This document shows positions 46,249-53,972 of a stretch of DNA of 64,000 bases, one piece after another. Origin of the DNA: JBMOGA01 sp049318625 (lineage in GTDB: Bacteria > Pseudomonadota > Alphaproteobacteria > Rhizobiales > Hyphomicrobiaceae); contig JBMOGA010000011.1 in NCBI GenBank assembly GCA_049318625.1, positions 30,446 through 94,445 on the forward strand. Reading direction: 5' to 3'. The notes under the pieces are model-generated. The model worked only from the letters and a program-made list of their open reading frames with translations, was not told the DNA's origin and did not search any database. Numbering within the stretch: the first letter of the stretch is position 1; each line of letters starts with the position of its first letter. Position numbers and translations under genes: made by a program.

Positions 46249-47589
46249 ATGCTGCGCACCTCGGCGAGCCGCCGCGCCGTGCTGCTGGGCGCTGGGGCCA
46301 CGTTTCTCGGCACACAGTCCTCATGGGCGCAGTCGTCGTCGGCTAGCTGGCTCGATAATTTGACCGGTTTCTCAAACTCCGGCGTGCGTCCGGCGGAAGC
46401 GCCGCGTGCCGCGGAGCCCGAGCAACTGGCAGACCTGCGGACGTCCACGGTGCCGTGGCGCAGCGAAGCGATGCTGGAATCGATGGCCGATTCGATCGCC
46501 CGTCATGAGCAGTTGGCGACGCAAGGCGGCTGGACTGCGATTCCGACAGGTCGCGTCGTCCGTCCCGGTGAAGGCGACGAGCGCATGCCGGCGGTTCGCC
46601 GCCGCCTCTACGCGAGCGCCGATCTGCCGGACAGTGCGCGCAATTCGTTCTGGAGCACCGATCTCTCGCTGGACGGGGAGATCGAAGCCGGGCTCAAGCG
46701 CTTTCAGGAGCGCCACGGCCTTCGCGTCAATGGCAGGCTCGACAAGCCGACGGTCGAGTCCATGAACGTCCCGATCCAGACGCGCATCGAGCAACTGAAG
46801 CTCAACCGCCGACGCATCTCCGAGTTGCTGACCGGCCGGGGCGAGGACCGCTATATCCTCGTCAATGCGGCCGCCTACCAACTCGAGGCCGTCGAGCAGC
46901 GCGAAGTCAAGCAGCGCCACCGCGTCATAGTCGGCAAGCCCGACCGCCAGACGCCGTCGGTCCGCGCCACGGTTCGCGCGCTCAATTTCTTCCCCTTCTG
47001 GCGCGTACCCGAGAGCGTCGCCACGCTCGATCTGATCCCGCGCCTGCGCAAGGAGCCGGAGTACCTCCAGAATGAGGTCATCCGGGTCTTCAACGGTTTC
47101 AACGGCCCCGAACTCGATCCGCGCAACGTCAACTGGAACACGGCGGACGGCCGTATCTTGAAGTTCCGGCAGGATCCGGGGCCTCGCAATGCGCTGGGCC
47201 TCGTGCGTATCGATATGCCCAACGAACACATCGTTTACATGCACGACACGCCGTTGAAGCCGCTGTTCGGTCAGCGCCAGCGTGCCTTCTCTGCCGGTTG
47301 CGTCCGGGTTCAGGACGTTTTCAAGCTGGTGGAATGGATCGCGCGGTTCGAGAATGGCTGGGACAATCCGGGGCGCGTGGCACAGGTGATCGATGCCGGA
47401 CAGCCGGTCGACGTGACCCTTACCCGTCCCATACCCGTCATCTTCACTTACATCACCGCCTGGGCCGAACAGGACGGCCGCACGCATTTCGTGCCGGATA
47501 TCTATGGCCGGGACGGACTTCGGGATCTTACGTCTCGTGAAAAGGATCCGGACGCTCCGCCCCCGCCCTCGGGTGGCTTGGCGCCCTGA
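46249..47589 (+). CDS. L,D-transpeptidase (YcbB/YkuD-type) with peptidoglycan-binding domain
   Basis: This ~446-residue envelope enzyme cross-links peptidoglycan stems through 3-3 bonds or attaches proteins to them. It has a twin-arginine-like signal (SRRAVLLGAGATFLG), a peptidoglycan-binding domain (GEIEAGLKRFQERHGLRVNGRLD) and a YkuD domain with His in YMHDTP and the catalytic Cys351 in FSAGCVRVQD. The layout matches the large LdtD/YcbB type. The ATG at 46249 has GTGGGGG upstream; the in-frame ATG at 46207 would add 14 residues. It stands alone, divergent from tctC. Confidence 0.88.
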   Translation: MLRTSASRRAVLLGAGATFLGTQSSWAQSSSASWLDNLTGFSNSGVRPAEAPRAAEPEQLADLRTSTVPWRSEAMLESMADSIARHEQLATQGGWTAIPTGRVVRPGEGDERMPAVRRRLYASADLPDSARNSFWSTDLSLDGEIEAGLKRFQERHGLRVNGRLDKPTVESMNVPIQTRIEQLKLNRRRISELLTGRGEDRYILVNAAAYQLEAVEQREVKQRHRVIVGKPDRQTPSVRATVRALNFFPFWRVPESVATLDLIPRLRKEPEYLQNEVIRVFNGFNGPELDPRNVNWNTADGRILKFRQDPGPRNALGLVRIDMPNEHIVYMHDTPLKPLFGQRQRAFSAGCVRVQDVFKLVEWIARFENGWDNPGRVAQVIDAGQPVDVTLTRPIPVIFTYITAWAEQDGRTHFVPDIYGRDGLRDLTSREKDPDAPPPPSGGLAP

Positions 47590-47781
47590 AGGGCCGTATC
47601 ACCGCGACAACGAGAGACCCTGCGGGCGTCGTCGTGACCTCGGGCGTGCGACCCGTGACCGAACGGCCAGTCGAAAATCCAGTTTTTTGATGTTGATGCA
47701 ACGGGCGCGTGTGCCACGGGGCTGTGCTTTTCGAGTTGCCTCAGCCAGAAAGCGGCCTTACAACGCCGAGTTAACATCCAA

Positions 47782-47795
47782 TGTGAAGGTTCACA
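47782..47795. promoter_or_regulatory. Inverted repeat, possible operator
   Basis: TGTGAA and TTCACA flank a two-base centre about 48 bases upstream of the basic repeat protein gene. The symmetry suggests a dimeric regulator site, but there is no independent support. The surrounding non-coding stretch (47590-47842) holds one T-run near 47684 and nothing else recognisable. Confidence 0.22.
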
Positions 47796-47842
47796 CGGCT
47801 GTTTGAATCCACGTCAGGTTCTGTTTCCTCAGTGAGGCTCGT

Positions 47843-48370
47843 ATGATTTCTCTGCGTTCCCTTCTCACGCTGGTGGCGACCATCGCCATCGTCTTCGCCG
47901 GTGTCGGCCAAGCGGCGGCCGCGGACAAGCGTGACCATCATGCCAAGAAGTCCGCCAAGACGGCCTCGGCCCACCATGCCGCTCACGCGCGCAAGGCTCG
48001 TATCCACAAGCACCGCACGATCGTGATGAAGAACGTCACGGTGATGCGTCCCGTGCTGGTCCGCAAGCCGGTGACCGTCGAGCGCCACGTGCTTGTTCGC
48101 AAGCCGGTCACGGTGGAGCGCACCGTTCTGGTCCGCAAGCCCGTGAAGGTGAAGACCCGTCATGGTGAGCACGTGCGCCACACGCTTGCCCGGGAGACCC
48201 GCAAGGTGACGGAGAACCGCCTGACGTGGGTGAAGAAGCCGGTCCAGACCACCCGCCTCGTCATCGAGCACAAGAAGGTCGTGAAGCAGCGCCCGGTCGT
48301 GGTCACCAAGCCGGTCGTGAAGACCCGCAAGGTTGCCGAGCGCAAGGTCGAGAAGCGCGTCGTCCGCTGA
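47843..48370 (+). CDS. Secreted highly basic repeat protein
   Basis: No family is recognised. The 175-residue product has a signal peptide (MISLRSLLTLVATIAIVFAG, cleavage near AAA-D), a His/Lys/Ala-rich segment (residues ~30-58) and then short repeats of the form VLVRKPVTVER or close variants (about residues 70-108), continuing as Val/Lys/Arg-rich strands to the end. Alternating Val and basic residues suggest extended beta structure that could bind anionic polymers such as LPS, peptidoglycan or DNA; this is inference. GAGG lies five bases before the ATG, and a strong terminator follows. Confidence 0.7.
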   Translation: MISLRSLLTLVATIAIVFAGVGQAAAADKRDHHAKKSAKTASAHHAAHARKARIHKHRTIVMKNVTVMRPVLVRKPVTVERHVLVRKPVTVERTVLVRKPVKVKTRHGEHVRHTLARETRKVTENRLTWVKKPVQTTRLVIEHKKVVKQRPVVVTKPVVKTRKVAERKVEKRVVR

Positions 48371-48395
48371 TCGTCTATCGCAGCTTCCATGCACG

Positions 48396-48424
48396 AAGGG
48401 GATCGCCACCCGGCGATCCCCTTT
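48396..48424 (+). terminator. Strong convergent intrinsic terminator
   Basis: A 12-bp perfect stem (48396-48407 with 48412-48423) and a four-base loop are followed on the plus strand by TGTCATTT. It ends the basic repeat protein transcript and, being symmetrical in position, may also serve the convergent amidase operon. Confidence 0.75.
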
Positions 48425-48440
48425 GTCATTTACGCTGGCC

Positions 48441-48472
48441 GATCAGTCGATCAGTCGATCAGTCGATCAGTC
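48441..48472. repeat. Tandem repeat of GATCAGTC (four copies)
   Basis: Four exact copies of an 8-base unit are followed by a partial GATC. The array lies at the 3' end of the amidase gene and includes its stop codon (48467-48469). It is likely a slippage-prone microsatellite; copy-number change would lengthen the untranslated region without altering the protein. Confidence 0.9.
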
Positions 48473-49861
48473 GATCGGAGCGATCTGCGGTTTGACGTCC
48501 CGTTGATAGGCGACGCCGAGCTGCAGCAGTTTCGTTTCGTCGAATGGACGGCCGACGAGCTGGAATCCGTTCGGCACGCCGTCGTGCGGATACGGCAGCG
48601 TCAGCGCCGGCAGGCCGAGGTAGTTGATGGGGCGCGTGTACAGGATCACACGCGCCATTGCCGCCATCAGGGTCGGGCCGCCGCCGACATCCAGCTCGGC
48701 AATCGTCGGCAAGGGGTCGGCGAACGTCGGCAGCGCCGTCACGTCCGCCGCTTCGTAGGTTTCCGCAAGCACGCGCCGCAGCATCGTGCCGCGCGCGCGC
48801 AGGGCCGTCTGGTGGTCGGCGGCCGAGATGAAATGCCCATACTCGATGCGGGCGCGCACCTGCGGTCCATAGTCGCCTGCCCGGCTCCGGATATAGCGCC
48901 CATGCGCCGAGGCGACTTCGGGCAATTGGGCGAGCTGGGTCAGATGGTCGATCTCGCGCCAGTTCGTGAAGCGGACGGGCACGCGCCGCGCTCCTGCAGC
49001 CTCGAGAACGCGGAGGGCCGCCTCCAGGCGCTTCTGGACGCTGGCATCGGCATCGCCGATCAGCCGCTCGTCGACCCCGATGCGCAAGCCGGTGACCGGG
49101 CGCCCGAGCAGGCGCGCGTAGTCCGGCACGGGCCGCGCGGATGCGCCGCCGTCACGACCATCGGCGCCAGCGATCAGCGCCATTCCGACCGCCAGGTCGC
49201 GGACGTCCCGGGCGATCGGCCCGACGCAATCCAGCGACGGCGAAAGCGGCATCGCGCCCGCCCGTGAGACGCGGGACCACGTGCCCTTGAGCGAGGCAAC
49301 CCCACAGGCGGCCGCGGGCAAGCGCAGCGATCCGGCCGTATCGGAGCCGAGCGCGAGCGGAACACACCCGGTTGCGACCGCGATGCTCGACCCCGAAGAC
49401 GACCCGCCGGTGATCCGCGTGACGTCCCACGGGTTGCGGGCATGGCCGAGCACGTAATTGTGGCCGGTCGGCCCGAAGGCGAACTCGGTGAGGTGCAGGG
49501 CGGCGACCTGGTGGCTGCCGGCCGCTTCCAGGCGCGCAAGGGGTGTGGCGGTGCTGGCGGCGGGCGTGTCGCGGCGAATGCGGCCGCCCCAGCTGGCGAT
49601 CCGGCCGACCCGGTCGAACATGTCCTTGTGGGCGAGTGGCACGCCCTGCAGGGCGCCCGCCACCTCGCCGCGCGCGATGGCGGCATCGGCAGCCTTGGCC
49701 TGCTCGCCGGCACGTTCGTCCTCGAACGTGACGACGGCATTCGTGCGGGCATGCACGGTCTTCAAGCGGCTGAGCGCGGCGGCGGTCGCCTCGGCGCTGG
49801 AGATGCGGCGGGCTGCGATGGCCGCGGCGAGTTCGACGGCGGAAAGGCTGTGCGGATCCAT
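48467..49861 (-). CDS. Amidase signature family enzyme
   Basis: This 464-residue amidase has the Ser-cisSer-Lys catalytic system: Lys in GVPLAHKDMF, cis-Ser in GGSSSGSSIAVA and nucleophile Ser in GSDTAGSLRLPAAACG. It probably hydrolyses a small amide or carbamate compound; the sequence does not look like GatA in context, as no gatB is present. The ATG at 49861 is one base beyond the stop of a 65-residue upstream gene, so translation is coupled. The C-terminus ends within an 8-base tandem repeat. Confidence 0.88.
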   Translation of the reverse strand: MDPHSLSAVELAAAIAARRISSAEATAAALSRLKTVHARTNAVVTFEDERAGEQAKAADAAIARGEVAGALQGVPLAHKDMFDRVGRIASWGGRIRRDTPAASTATPLARLEAAGSHQVAALHLTEFAFGPTGHNYVLGHARNPWDVTRITGGSSSGSSIAVATGCVPLALGSDTAGSLRLPAAACGVASLKGTWSRVSRAGAMPLSPSLDCVGPIARDVRDLAVGMALIAGADGRDGGASARPVPDYARLLGRPVTGLRIGVDERLIGDADASVQKRLEAALRVLEAAGARRVPVRFTNWREIDHLTQLAQLPEVASAHGRYIRSRAGDYGPQVRARIEYGHFISAADHQTALRARGTMLRRVLAETYEAADVTALPTFADPLPTIAELDVGGGPTLMAAMARVILYTRPINYLGLPALTLPYPHDGVPNGFQLVGRPFDETKLLQLGVAYQRDVKPQIAPID

Positions 49862-49862
49862 C

Positions 49863-50060
49863 TCAGACGATCTCCGCTTCGAGCACGGCAATCATGTCGC
49901 TGACGTCGGCCGAAAGCGGCAGATCATCGCCGACCCGGCGGGCCGTCTCGGCCAGCAACGCGACATGCGACTCGATGAGAGCCCGTCGGTCGGCCGGCAC
50001 GAGATGGTCACCAAGGCTCGGTGGCTGGGTCTTTGGCGTCGATTCTGGAACGGAGGACAT
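49863..50060 (-). CDS. Small protein coupled to the amidase (possibly AtzG-like)
   Basis: This 65-residue protein has a disordered start (Ser/Pro/Thr-rich) and a helical second half (RALIESHVALLAETARRVGD...VSDMIAVLEAEIV). AGGAG lies six bases before the ATG. In cyanuric-acid degradation a similarly small helical protein, AtzG, wraps around the amidase AtzE as GatC does around GatA. Size, position and coupling here fit that arrangement, but sequence similarity to AtzG is not evident by eye. Confidence 0.65.
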   Translation of the reverse strand: MSSVPESTPKTQPPSLGDHLVPADRRALIESHVALLAETARRVGDDLPLSADVSDMIAVLEAEIV

Positions 50061-50099
50061 GCTGGCTCCTGTGATGGGCGTCCGGCGGCTGTGTGCAGA

Positions 50100-50960
50100 T
50101 CAACCGTTCGGTTGCGGCTTGCGGCGCGCAAGAAAGGCGAGCCGCTCGAAAAGGTGCACGTCCTGCTCGTTCTTGAGCAGCGCGCCGTGCAGGGGCGGGA
50201 TGACCTTGCGCGGATCGGTCTCGCGCAGCGTTTCCGGCGTCACGTCCTCGTTGAGGAGGAGTTTCAGCCAGTCGAGCAACTCCGATGTCGACGGCTTCTT
50301 CTTGAGACCGGGCACATCGCGCACTTCATAGAAGATCGTCAGCGCCTCGCGGACCAGGCGCTGCTTGATGCTCGGGAAGTGCACATCGATGATGGCCTCC
50401 ATCGTCTCCGCATCCGGAAAGCGGATGTAGTGGAAGAAGCACCGGCGCAGGAAGGCGTCCGGCAGTTCCTTCTCGTTGTTGGAGGTGATGATCACGATCG
50501 GGCGGACGCGCGCGCGGATGGTCTCGCCCGTCTCGTAGACGTGGAACTCCATCCGGTCGAGTTCGAGCAGCAGATCGTTGGGGAACTCGATGTCGGCCTT
50601 GTCGATCTCGTCGATCAACAGCACCGGCCGCGTGTCCGTTTCGAACGCGTCCCACAGCTTCCCGCGTCGGATGTAGTTGCGGATATCCTTGACCCGCGCA
50701 TCGCCGAGCTGGCTGTCGCGCAGCCGGCTGACGGCGTCGTACTCGTAGAGGCCCTGCTGCGCCTTGGTGGTCGATTTGATGTGCCACTCGATGAGTGGCG
50801 CACCGAGCGATTTGGCGACTTCGGCAGCGAGCACCGACTTGCCGGTGCCGGGTTCTCCCTTGACCAGAAGTGGCCGCTGCAGCGTGACGGCGGCATTGAC
50901 GGCGATCTTCAGATCATCGGTCGCAACGTAGTTCTTGGTGCCTTCGAACTTTTTCACCAC
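50100..50960 (-). CDS. MoxR family AAA+ ATPase
   Basis: This 286-residue AAA+ protein of the MoxR/CoxD group acts as a chaperone-like ATPase in complex assembly or metal insertion. It has Walker A KGEPGTGKSVLA (about residues 34-45), Walker B VLLIDEIDKAD, sensor 1 IITSNNEKELPDAFLRRC with the Arg finger, and a C-terminal lid. Such proteins usually have a neighbouring VWA-domain (CoxE-like) partner; here the downstream genes are the 65-residue protein and the amidase instead. The start is a GTG with GGGGAG upstream. Confidence 0.88.
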   Translation of the reverse strand: MVKKFEGTKNYVATDDLKIAVNAAVTLQRPLLVKGEPGTGKSVLAAEVAKSLGAPLIEWHIKSTTKAQQGLYEYDAVSRLRDSQLGDARVKDIRNYIRRGKLWDAFETDTRPVLLIDEIDKADIEFPNDLLLELDRMEFHVYETGETIRARVRPIVIITSNNEKELPDAFLRRCFFHYIRFPDAETMEAIIDVHFPSIKQRLVREALTIFYEVRDVPGLKKKPSTSELLDWLKLLLNEDVTPETLRETDPRKVIPPLHGALLKNEQDVHLFERLAFLARRKPQPNG

Positions 50961-50977
50961 GCGCGCTCCCCGGCGTC

Positions 50978-51655
50978 TCAGAACGGAATGGGCTCGCCCC
51001 GGTAATCCTCGAAAACTCCGGTCGTCGCAAGCGACAACGCCTCGAAGCGCCGAACGAGGCCCGATGCGCTTTCCGTGACATCGAGGTCGGCGCCGGCGCC
51101 GCCCATATCGGTGCGGACCCAGCCGGGATGATAGGCGCCAACCGCAATCTTTTTGTCCGCGAGATCGGACGCGAGATTGCGCGCCAGATTGACGGCCGCC
51201 GCCTTAGAGGCCCGGTAGGCGTAGCTCTTGCCCGGGGTCATCGCCGTCGAGCCCATCTTAGACGAGATCACGGCGATCTTGCCCCCGCCCGCCCGCGTCA
51301 GATGTGGAACAATCGCCCGCACCGTGAAGAACACGCCCGCCACGTTGGTCATGAGCTGGGTCATCCACGCCTCGGCCGTGAAGGCCGGGTCGTCGAGACC
51401 ACCGCGCGCGGCATAGGTGCCGGCATTGCAGACAAGCAGGTCGATGGGCCGGTCGGCTAGGCTTTCCGCCAGCGCCGCGCAACTGGCCGGATCGGTGACG
51501 TCGAGCGGCAGAACCAAGCTGGCAACACCCTTGAGAGCCGCGCTGGATCCGGGATCGCGGGCGGTGGCGATGACCGTATCGCCGCGGGCTGCGAGGATGC
51601 GGCAGATGGCGAGGCCGATGCCGCGATTGGCGCCGGTGACGAGACAATTCGGCAT
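50978..51655 (-). CDS. SDR family oxidoreductase (C-factor/CsgA-like)
   Basis: This 225-residue short-chain dehydrogenase has the cofactor motif TGANRGIG (residues 7-14), NAGTYAARGG, the catalytic Ser in VISSKMGS and Tyr/Lys in YAYRASKAA. PGWVRTDMGG near the C-terminus is typical of the carbonyl reductase/CsgA group. The substrate is unknown. GAGGAG lies six bases before the ATG at 51655. It heads the four-gene minus-strand operon with the MoxR ATPase 17 bases downstream. Confidence 0.9.
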   Translation of the reverse strand: MPNCLVTGANRGIGLAICRILAARGDTVIATARDPGSSAALKGVASLVLPLDVTDPASCAALAESLADRPIDLLVCNAGTYAARGGLDDPAFTAEAWMTQLMTNVAGVFFTVRAIVPHLTRAGGGKIAVISSKMGSTAMTPGKSYAYRASKAAAVNLARNLASDLADKKIAVGAYHPGWVRTDMGGAGADLDVTESASGLVRRFEALSLATTGVFEDYRGEPIPF

Positions 51656-51728
51656 GACAACTCCTCGAATGGATCGGCCGGAACAATCGCAGTGGCGCGC
51701 CGGTCGCGCAAGGGAGGACGCGGGCACG

Positions 51729-51763
51729 AAAAAAAGGCCTCGACGCGCGGGGGCGCCGAGGCC
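51729..51763 (-). terminator. Intrinsic terminator on the minus strand
   Basis: A 7-bp outer stem (51736-51742 with 51757-51763) with an inner 4-bp GC stem and a four-base loop is followed on the minus strand by seven T residues (51729-51735). It lies upstream of the SDR gene, so it ends a separate minus-strand transcript arising before 51780. Confidence 0.62.
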
Positions 51764-51860
51764 AGTTGAGGGAGGTTTGAGGACGGCCGCACGAGAGCAC
51801 TTGGTTCTGCGTGCGGTGGGCGTCGAAGGCGTGAGTACAGGACGCGCCGGCATCGGCATG
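51729..51860 (-). ncRNA. Candidate small RNA with CCUCCC motif (2 of 3)
   Basis: The minus strand between the patatin and SDR genes has a hairpin with CGCACG/CGTGCG arms (about 51787-51815), an apparently single-stranded CCTCCCTC (51768-51775) and then the terminator. No coding frame with a start signal is convincing. A CCUCC motif complementary to ribosome binding sites followed by a terminator resembles alphaproteobacterial trans-acting sRNAs. The 5' boundary is a guess. Confidence 0.35.
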
Positions 51861-51921
51861 TTCCGGACGGAACAGAGCGGAGCCCGCTGGGCATGGGGCG
51901 CGTCAGCGCTTAGGATGCAGC

Positions 51922-53010
51922 ATGGTCCCACATGCGAGTTCGATCCACCGGTCGGCGTGCACGCCGGAGCAGATCGCGGCCCGCAACGGCCGCAAACCTG
52001 TCAACCTGGCCCTGCAAGGCGGCGGGGTGCACGGCGCATTCGGTTGGGGCGCGCCGGACAAGCTGTTGGAGGACGAACGTCTCGCCCTCGACGCGATCAG
52101 CGCTACCAGTGCCGGGGCGATCAATGCCGTGGTCATGGCGTCCGGCATGTCCGAAGGAGGGCGGCCCGGCGCCCGCGCGAAGCTCGCAGAGTTCTGGAAG
52201 GCGATCAGCCGCTACGGTGAACTGTGGACGCCGCCGCAGGCTGCGATGATCGAGGCTTGGTTTGCAGCGACCGGTTGGAGCCGGGATCAGCTACCGGCCA
52301 ACTTGATGTTCCAGGGCCTCGTTTCCCTGTGGTCGCCGTACCAGCTCAATCCGCTCGATTACAACCCGCTGCGCGAACTGGTCCAGCGCACCGTCGATTT
52401 CGATGCGCTGCGCCGCTGCCCGCACGCGCCGCGCCTGTTCCTCAGCGCCACCAATGTCCGTTCCGGCAAGATCCGCATCTTCGAGAATGCCGAGTTGACC
52501 GTCGAGGCGGTGCTGGCCTCGGCCTGCCTCCCGCACATTTTCAAGGCCGTGGAGATCGGCGGGGAGCACTACTGGGACGGCGGCTACATGGGCAATCCAG
52601 CCATTTACCCGCTGATCTATCGCGGGGCCTCCCAGGACGTTGTGATCGTCCATATCAACCCCCTCTACCAGGATCGGCTGCCGACCACGGCGCCGGAGAT
52701 CCTGGATCGCATGAACGAGATCAGCTTCAACTCTTCGTTGCTGCGTGAGATGCGGGTGATCCACTTCGTGACCCGGCTCATCGAGGAGGAACGGCTCGAC
52801 CCGTCGCGCTACCAGCGGATGTTCGTTCATGCGATCAGCGACGACGACGAGATGCGCCGCCACGGGGCCTGGAGCAAGCTCAACCCGGATTGGACGTTTA
52901 TCACGCTGCTGCGCGATGCCGGGCGCGCCGCCGCGGGCCGTTGGCTCGACGCCCATTTCGACGCTGTCGGGGTGCGCTCATCGGTCGATATCGAGGCCAC
53001 CTATCTGTGA
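51922..53010 (+). CDS. Patatin-like phospholipase
   Basis: This 362-residue protein has the patatin Ser-Asp dyad: oxyanion loop LQGGGVHGAFGWG, nucleophile Ser63 in SATSAGAIN (Ala replaces the usual first Gly of GxSxG) and Asp219 in YWDGGYMGNPA. It probably hydrolyses acyl chains of phospholipids or storage lipids. There is no signal peptide, so it is likely cytoplasmic. AGGA lies eight bases before the ATG. It is divergent from the SDR-MoxR-amidase operon; bacterial relatives are often linked to polyhydroxybutyrate metabolism, but nothing here shows that. Confidence 0.88.
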   Translation: MVPHASSIHRSACTPEQIAARNGRKPVNLALQGGGVHGAFGWGAPDKLLEDERLALDAISATSAGAINAVVMASGMSEGGRPGARAKLAEFWKAISRYGELWTPPQAAMIEAWFAATGWSRDQLPANLMFQGLVSLWSPYQLNPLDYNPLRELVQRTVDFDALRRCPHAPRLFLSATNVRSGKIRIFENAELTVEAVLASACLPHIFKAVEIGGEHYWDGGYMGNPAIYPLIYRGASQDVVIVHINPLYQDRLPTTAPEILDRMNEISFNSSLLREMRVIHFVTRLIEEERLDPSRYQRMFVHAISDDDEMRRHGAWSKLNPDWTFITLLRDAGRAAAGRWLDAHFDAVGVRSSVDIEATYL

Positions 53011-53019
53011 GACATCAAA

Positions 53020-53062
53020 AAGAGGAAAGGACCGCCCCCGGGAGTGGCCTCCGGGGGCGGTC
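53020..53062 (-). terminator. Intrinsic terminator on the minus strand
   Basis: A ~14-bp stem with one bulged base (53030-53062) and a short loop is followed on the minus strand by CTTTCCTCTTTTTG. It sits right after the plus-strand patatin gene, but the T-rich tail is on the minus side, so it primarily ends a minus-strand RNA from the 53.1-53.4 kb gap. Confidence 0.55.
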
Positions 53063-53200
53063 GAGGCGCCTGGGGGGCAGGCGCCCGCCGAGTTCTGCGT
53101 GACTGTCGTTCCCGCTGATGGGGGGACAAGGCGAGGGGCGACGGTCGGGTCTTGGGCGCAGGTCTCGGCTGGTGGCGTAGGGGCCGCGATGCAACACCAT
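53020..53200 (-). ncRNA. Candidate small RNA with C6 hairpin loop (3 of 3)
   Basis: Immediately upstream of the terminator on the minus strand is a perfect 7-bp hairpin (53065-53085) whose loop reads GCCCCCC. The design, a C-rich loop hairpin followed by a terminator, is the same as in the candidate at 15.25 kb. No credible coding frame was found in 53011-53393, which otherwise shows nothing recognisable. The 5' end is not defined. Confidence 0.33.
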
Positions 53201-53393
53201 CGGGGTTCCGCCGGAAGAGACACGCCGCGGCCGCGTTGCTCCGGCACCCGGCGCGTCTCCAACAATCGAAGGTTGCCATTAGGGCGTGAACGTCGTGTGA
53301 ATTTGCCCCTATTCTGACGGGAACTACTGCTTCAACGGCATGGCGCCGATGCCGCATCCCCGCGTCCGAACATGGTGAACACTCACGCCACCC

Positions 53394-53421
53394 TTGACTT
53401 GGAAAAACAGTGACTTATTAA
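53394..53421 (+). promoter_or_regulatory. Vegetative promoter of dksA
   Basis: TTGACT and TATTAA are separated by 16 bases in an AT-rich segment 61 bases upstream of the dksA start codon. This is one of the best sigma-70/RpoD-type matches seen in the window. Confidence 0.55.
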
Positions 53422-53481
53422 CGGCGCCAATCTGAGCGATACGAGTCGTTAGGGGATCGTCGAACCTCAGGAAGGCGAGCC

Positions 53482-53967
53482 ATGAGCACGAAGGATCGCA
53501 AGTCGGTCGGCAAGGACAAAGCGAAGCCCAAAGCGGAGCAGGTCGCCATTTCCGAGATCGTGCTGCCAGAGGACTATCGGCCGAGCGAGAGCGAACCGTT
53601 CATGAGCGAGCGGCAGCGCGCGTATTTCCGTCGCAAGCTGCTGCAGTGGAAGGAGGAGATCCTCCGCCAGACCCGCGAGACGCTGCAAGGTCTGCACGAG
53701 GAGACGCTCCAACACGCCGACCTCGCCGACCGAGCCACATCCGAGACCGACCGGGCCCTCGAGTTGCGCGCGCGCGATCGCCAGCGCAAGCTGATCTCCA
53801 AGATCGACGCCGCGCTGGCCCGCATCGAGGACGGCTCCTACGGCTACTGCGAGGAGACGGGGGAGCCGATCGGCCTGAAACGCCTCGACGCCCGCCCCAT
53901 CGCGACCTTGAGCCTCGAGGCGCAAGAGCGCCACGAGCGGCGCGAGCGGGTCTTCCGCGACGAGTGA
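53482..53967 (+). CDS. dksA: RNA polymerase-binding transcription factor DksA (zinc-finger-degenerate type)
   Basis: This 161-residue protein binds the RNA polymerase secondary channel and, with ppGpp, adjusts rRNA and amino-acid promoters. It has a basic N-terminal extension, the coiled coil (about residues 40-110, including DRATSETDRALELRARDRQ at the tip) and the C-terminal globular end. The zinc-finger region YGYCEETGEPIGLKRL...ATLSLEAQER keeps only Cys123; the other three Cys positions are Thr, Ser and Ala-like, as is common in alphaproteobacteria. AGGAAGG precedes the ATG. It is convergent with the MscS gene, five bases away. Confidence 0.93.
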   Translation: MSTKDRKSVGKDKAKPKAEQVAISEIVLPEDYRPSESEPFMSERQRAYFRRKLLQWKEEILRQTRETLQGLHEETLQHADLADRATSETDRALELRARDRQRKLISKIDAALARIEDGSYGYCEETGEPIGLKRLDARPIATLSLEAQERHERRERVFRDE

Positions 53968-53972
53968 CGGGT

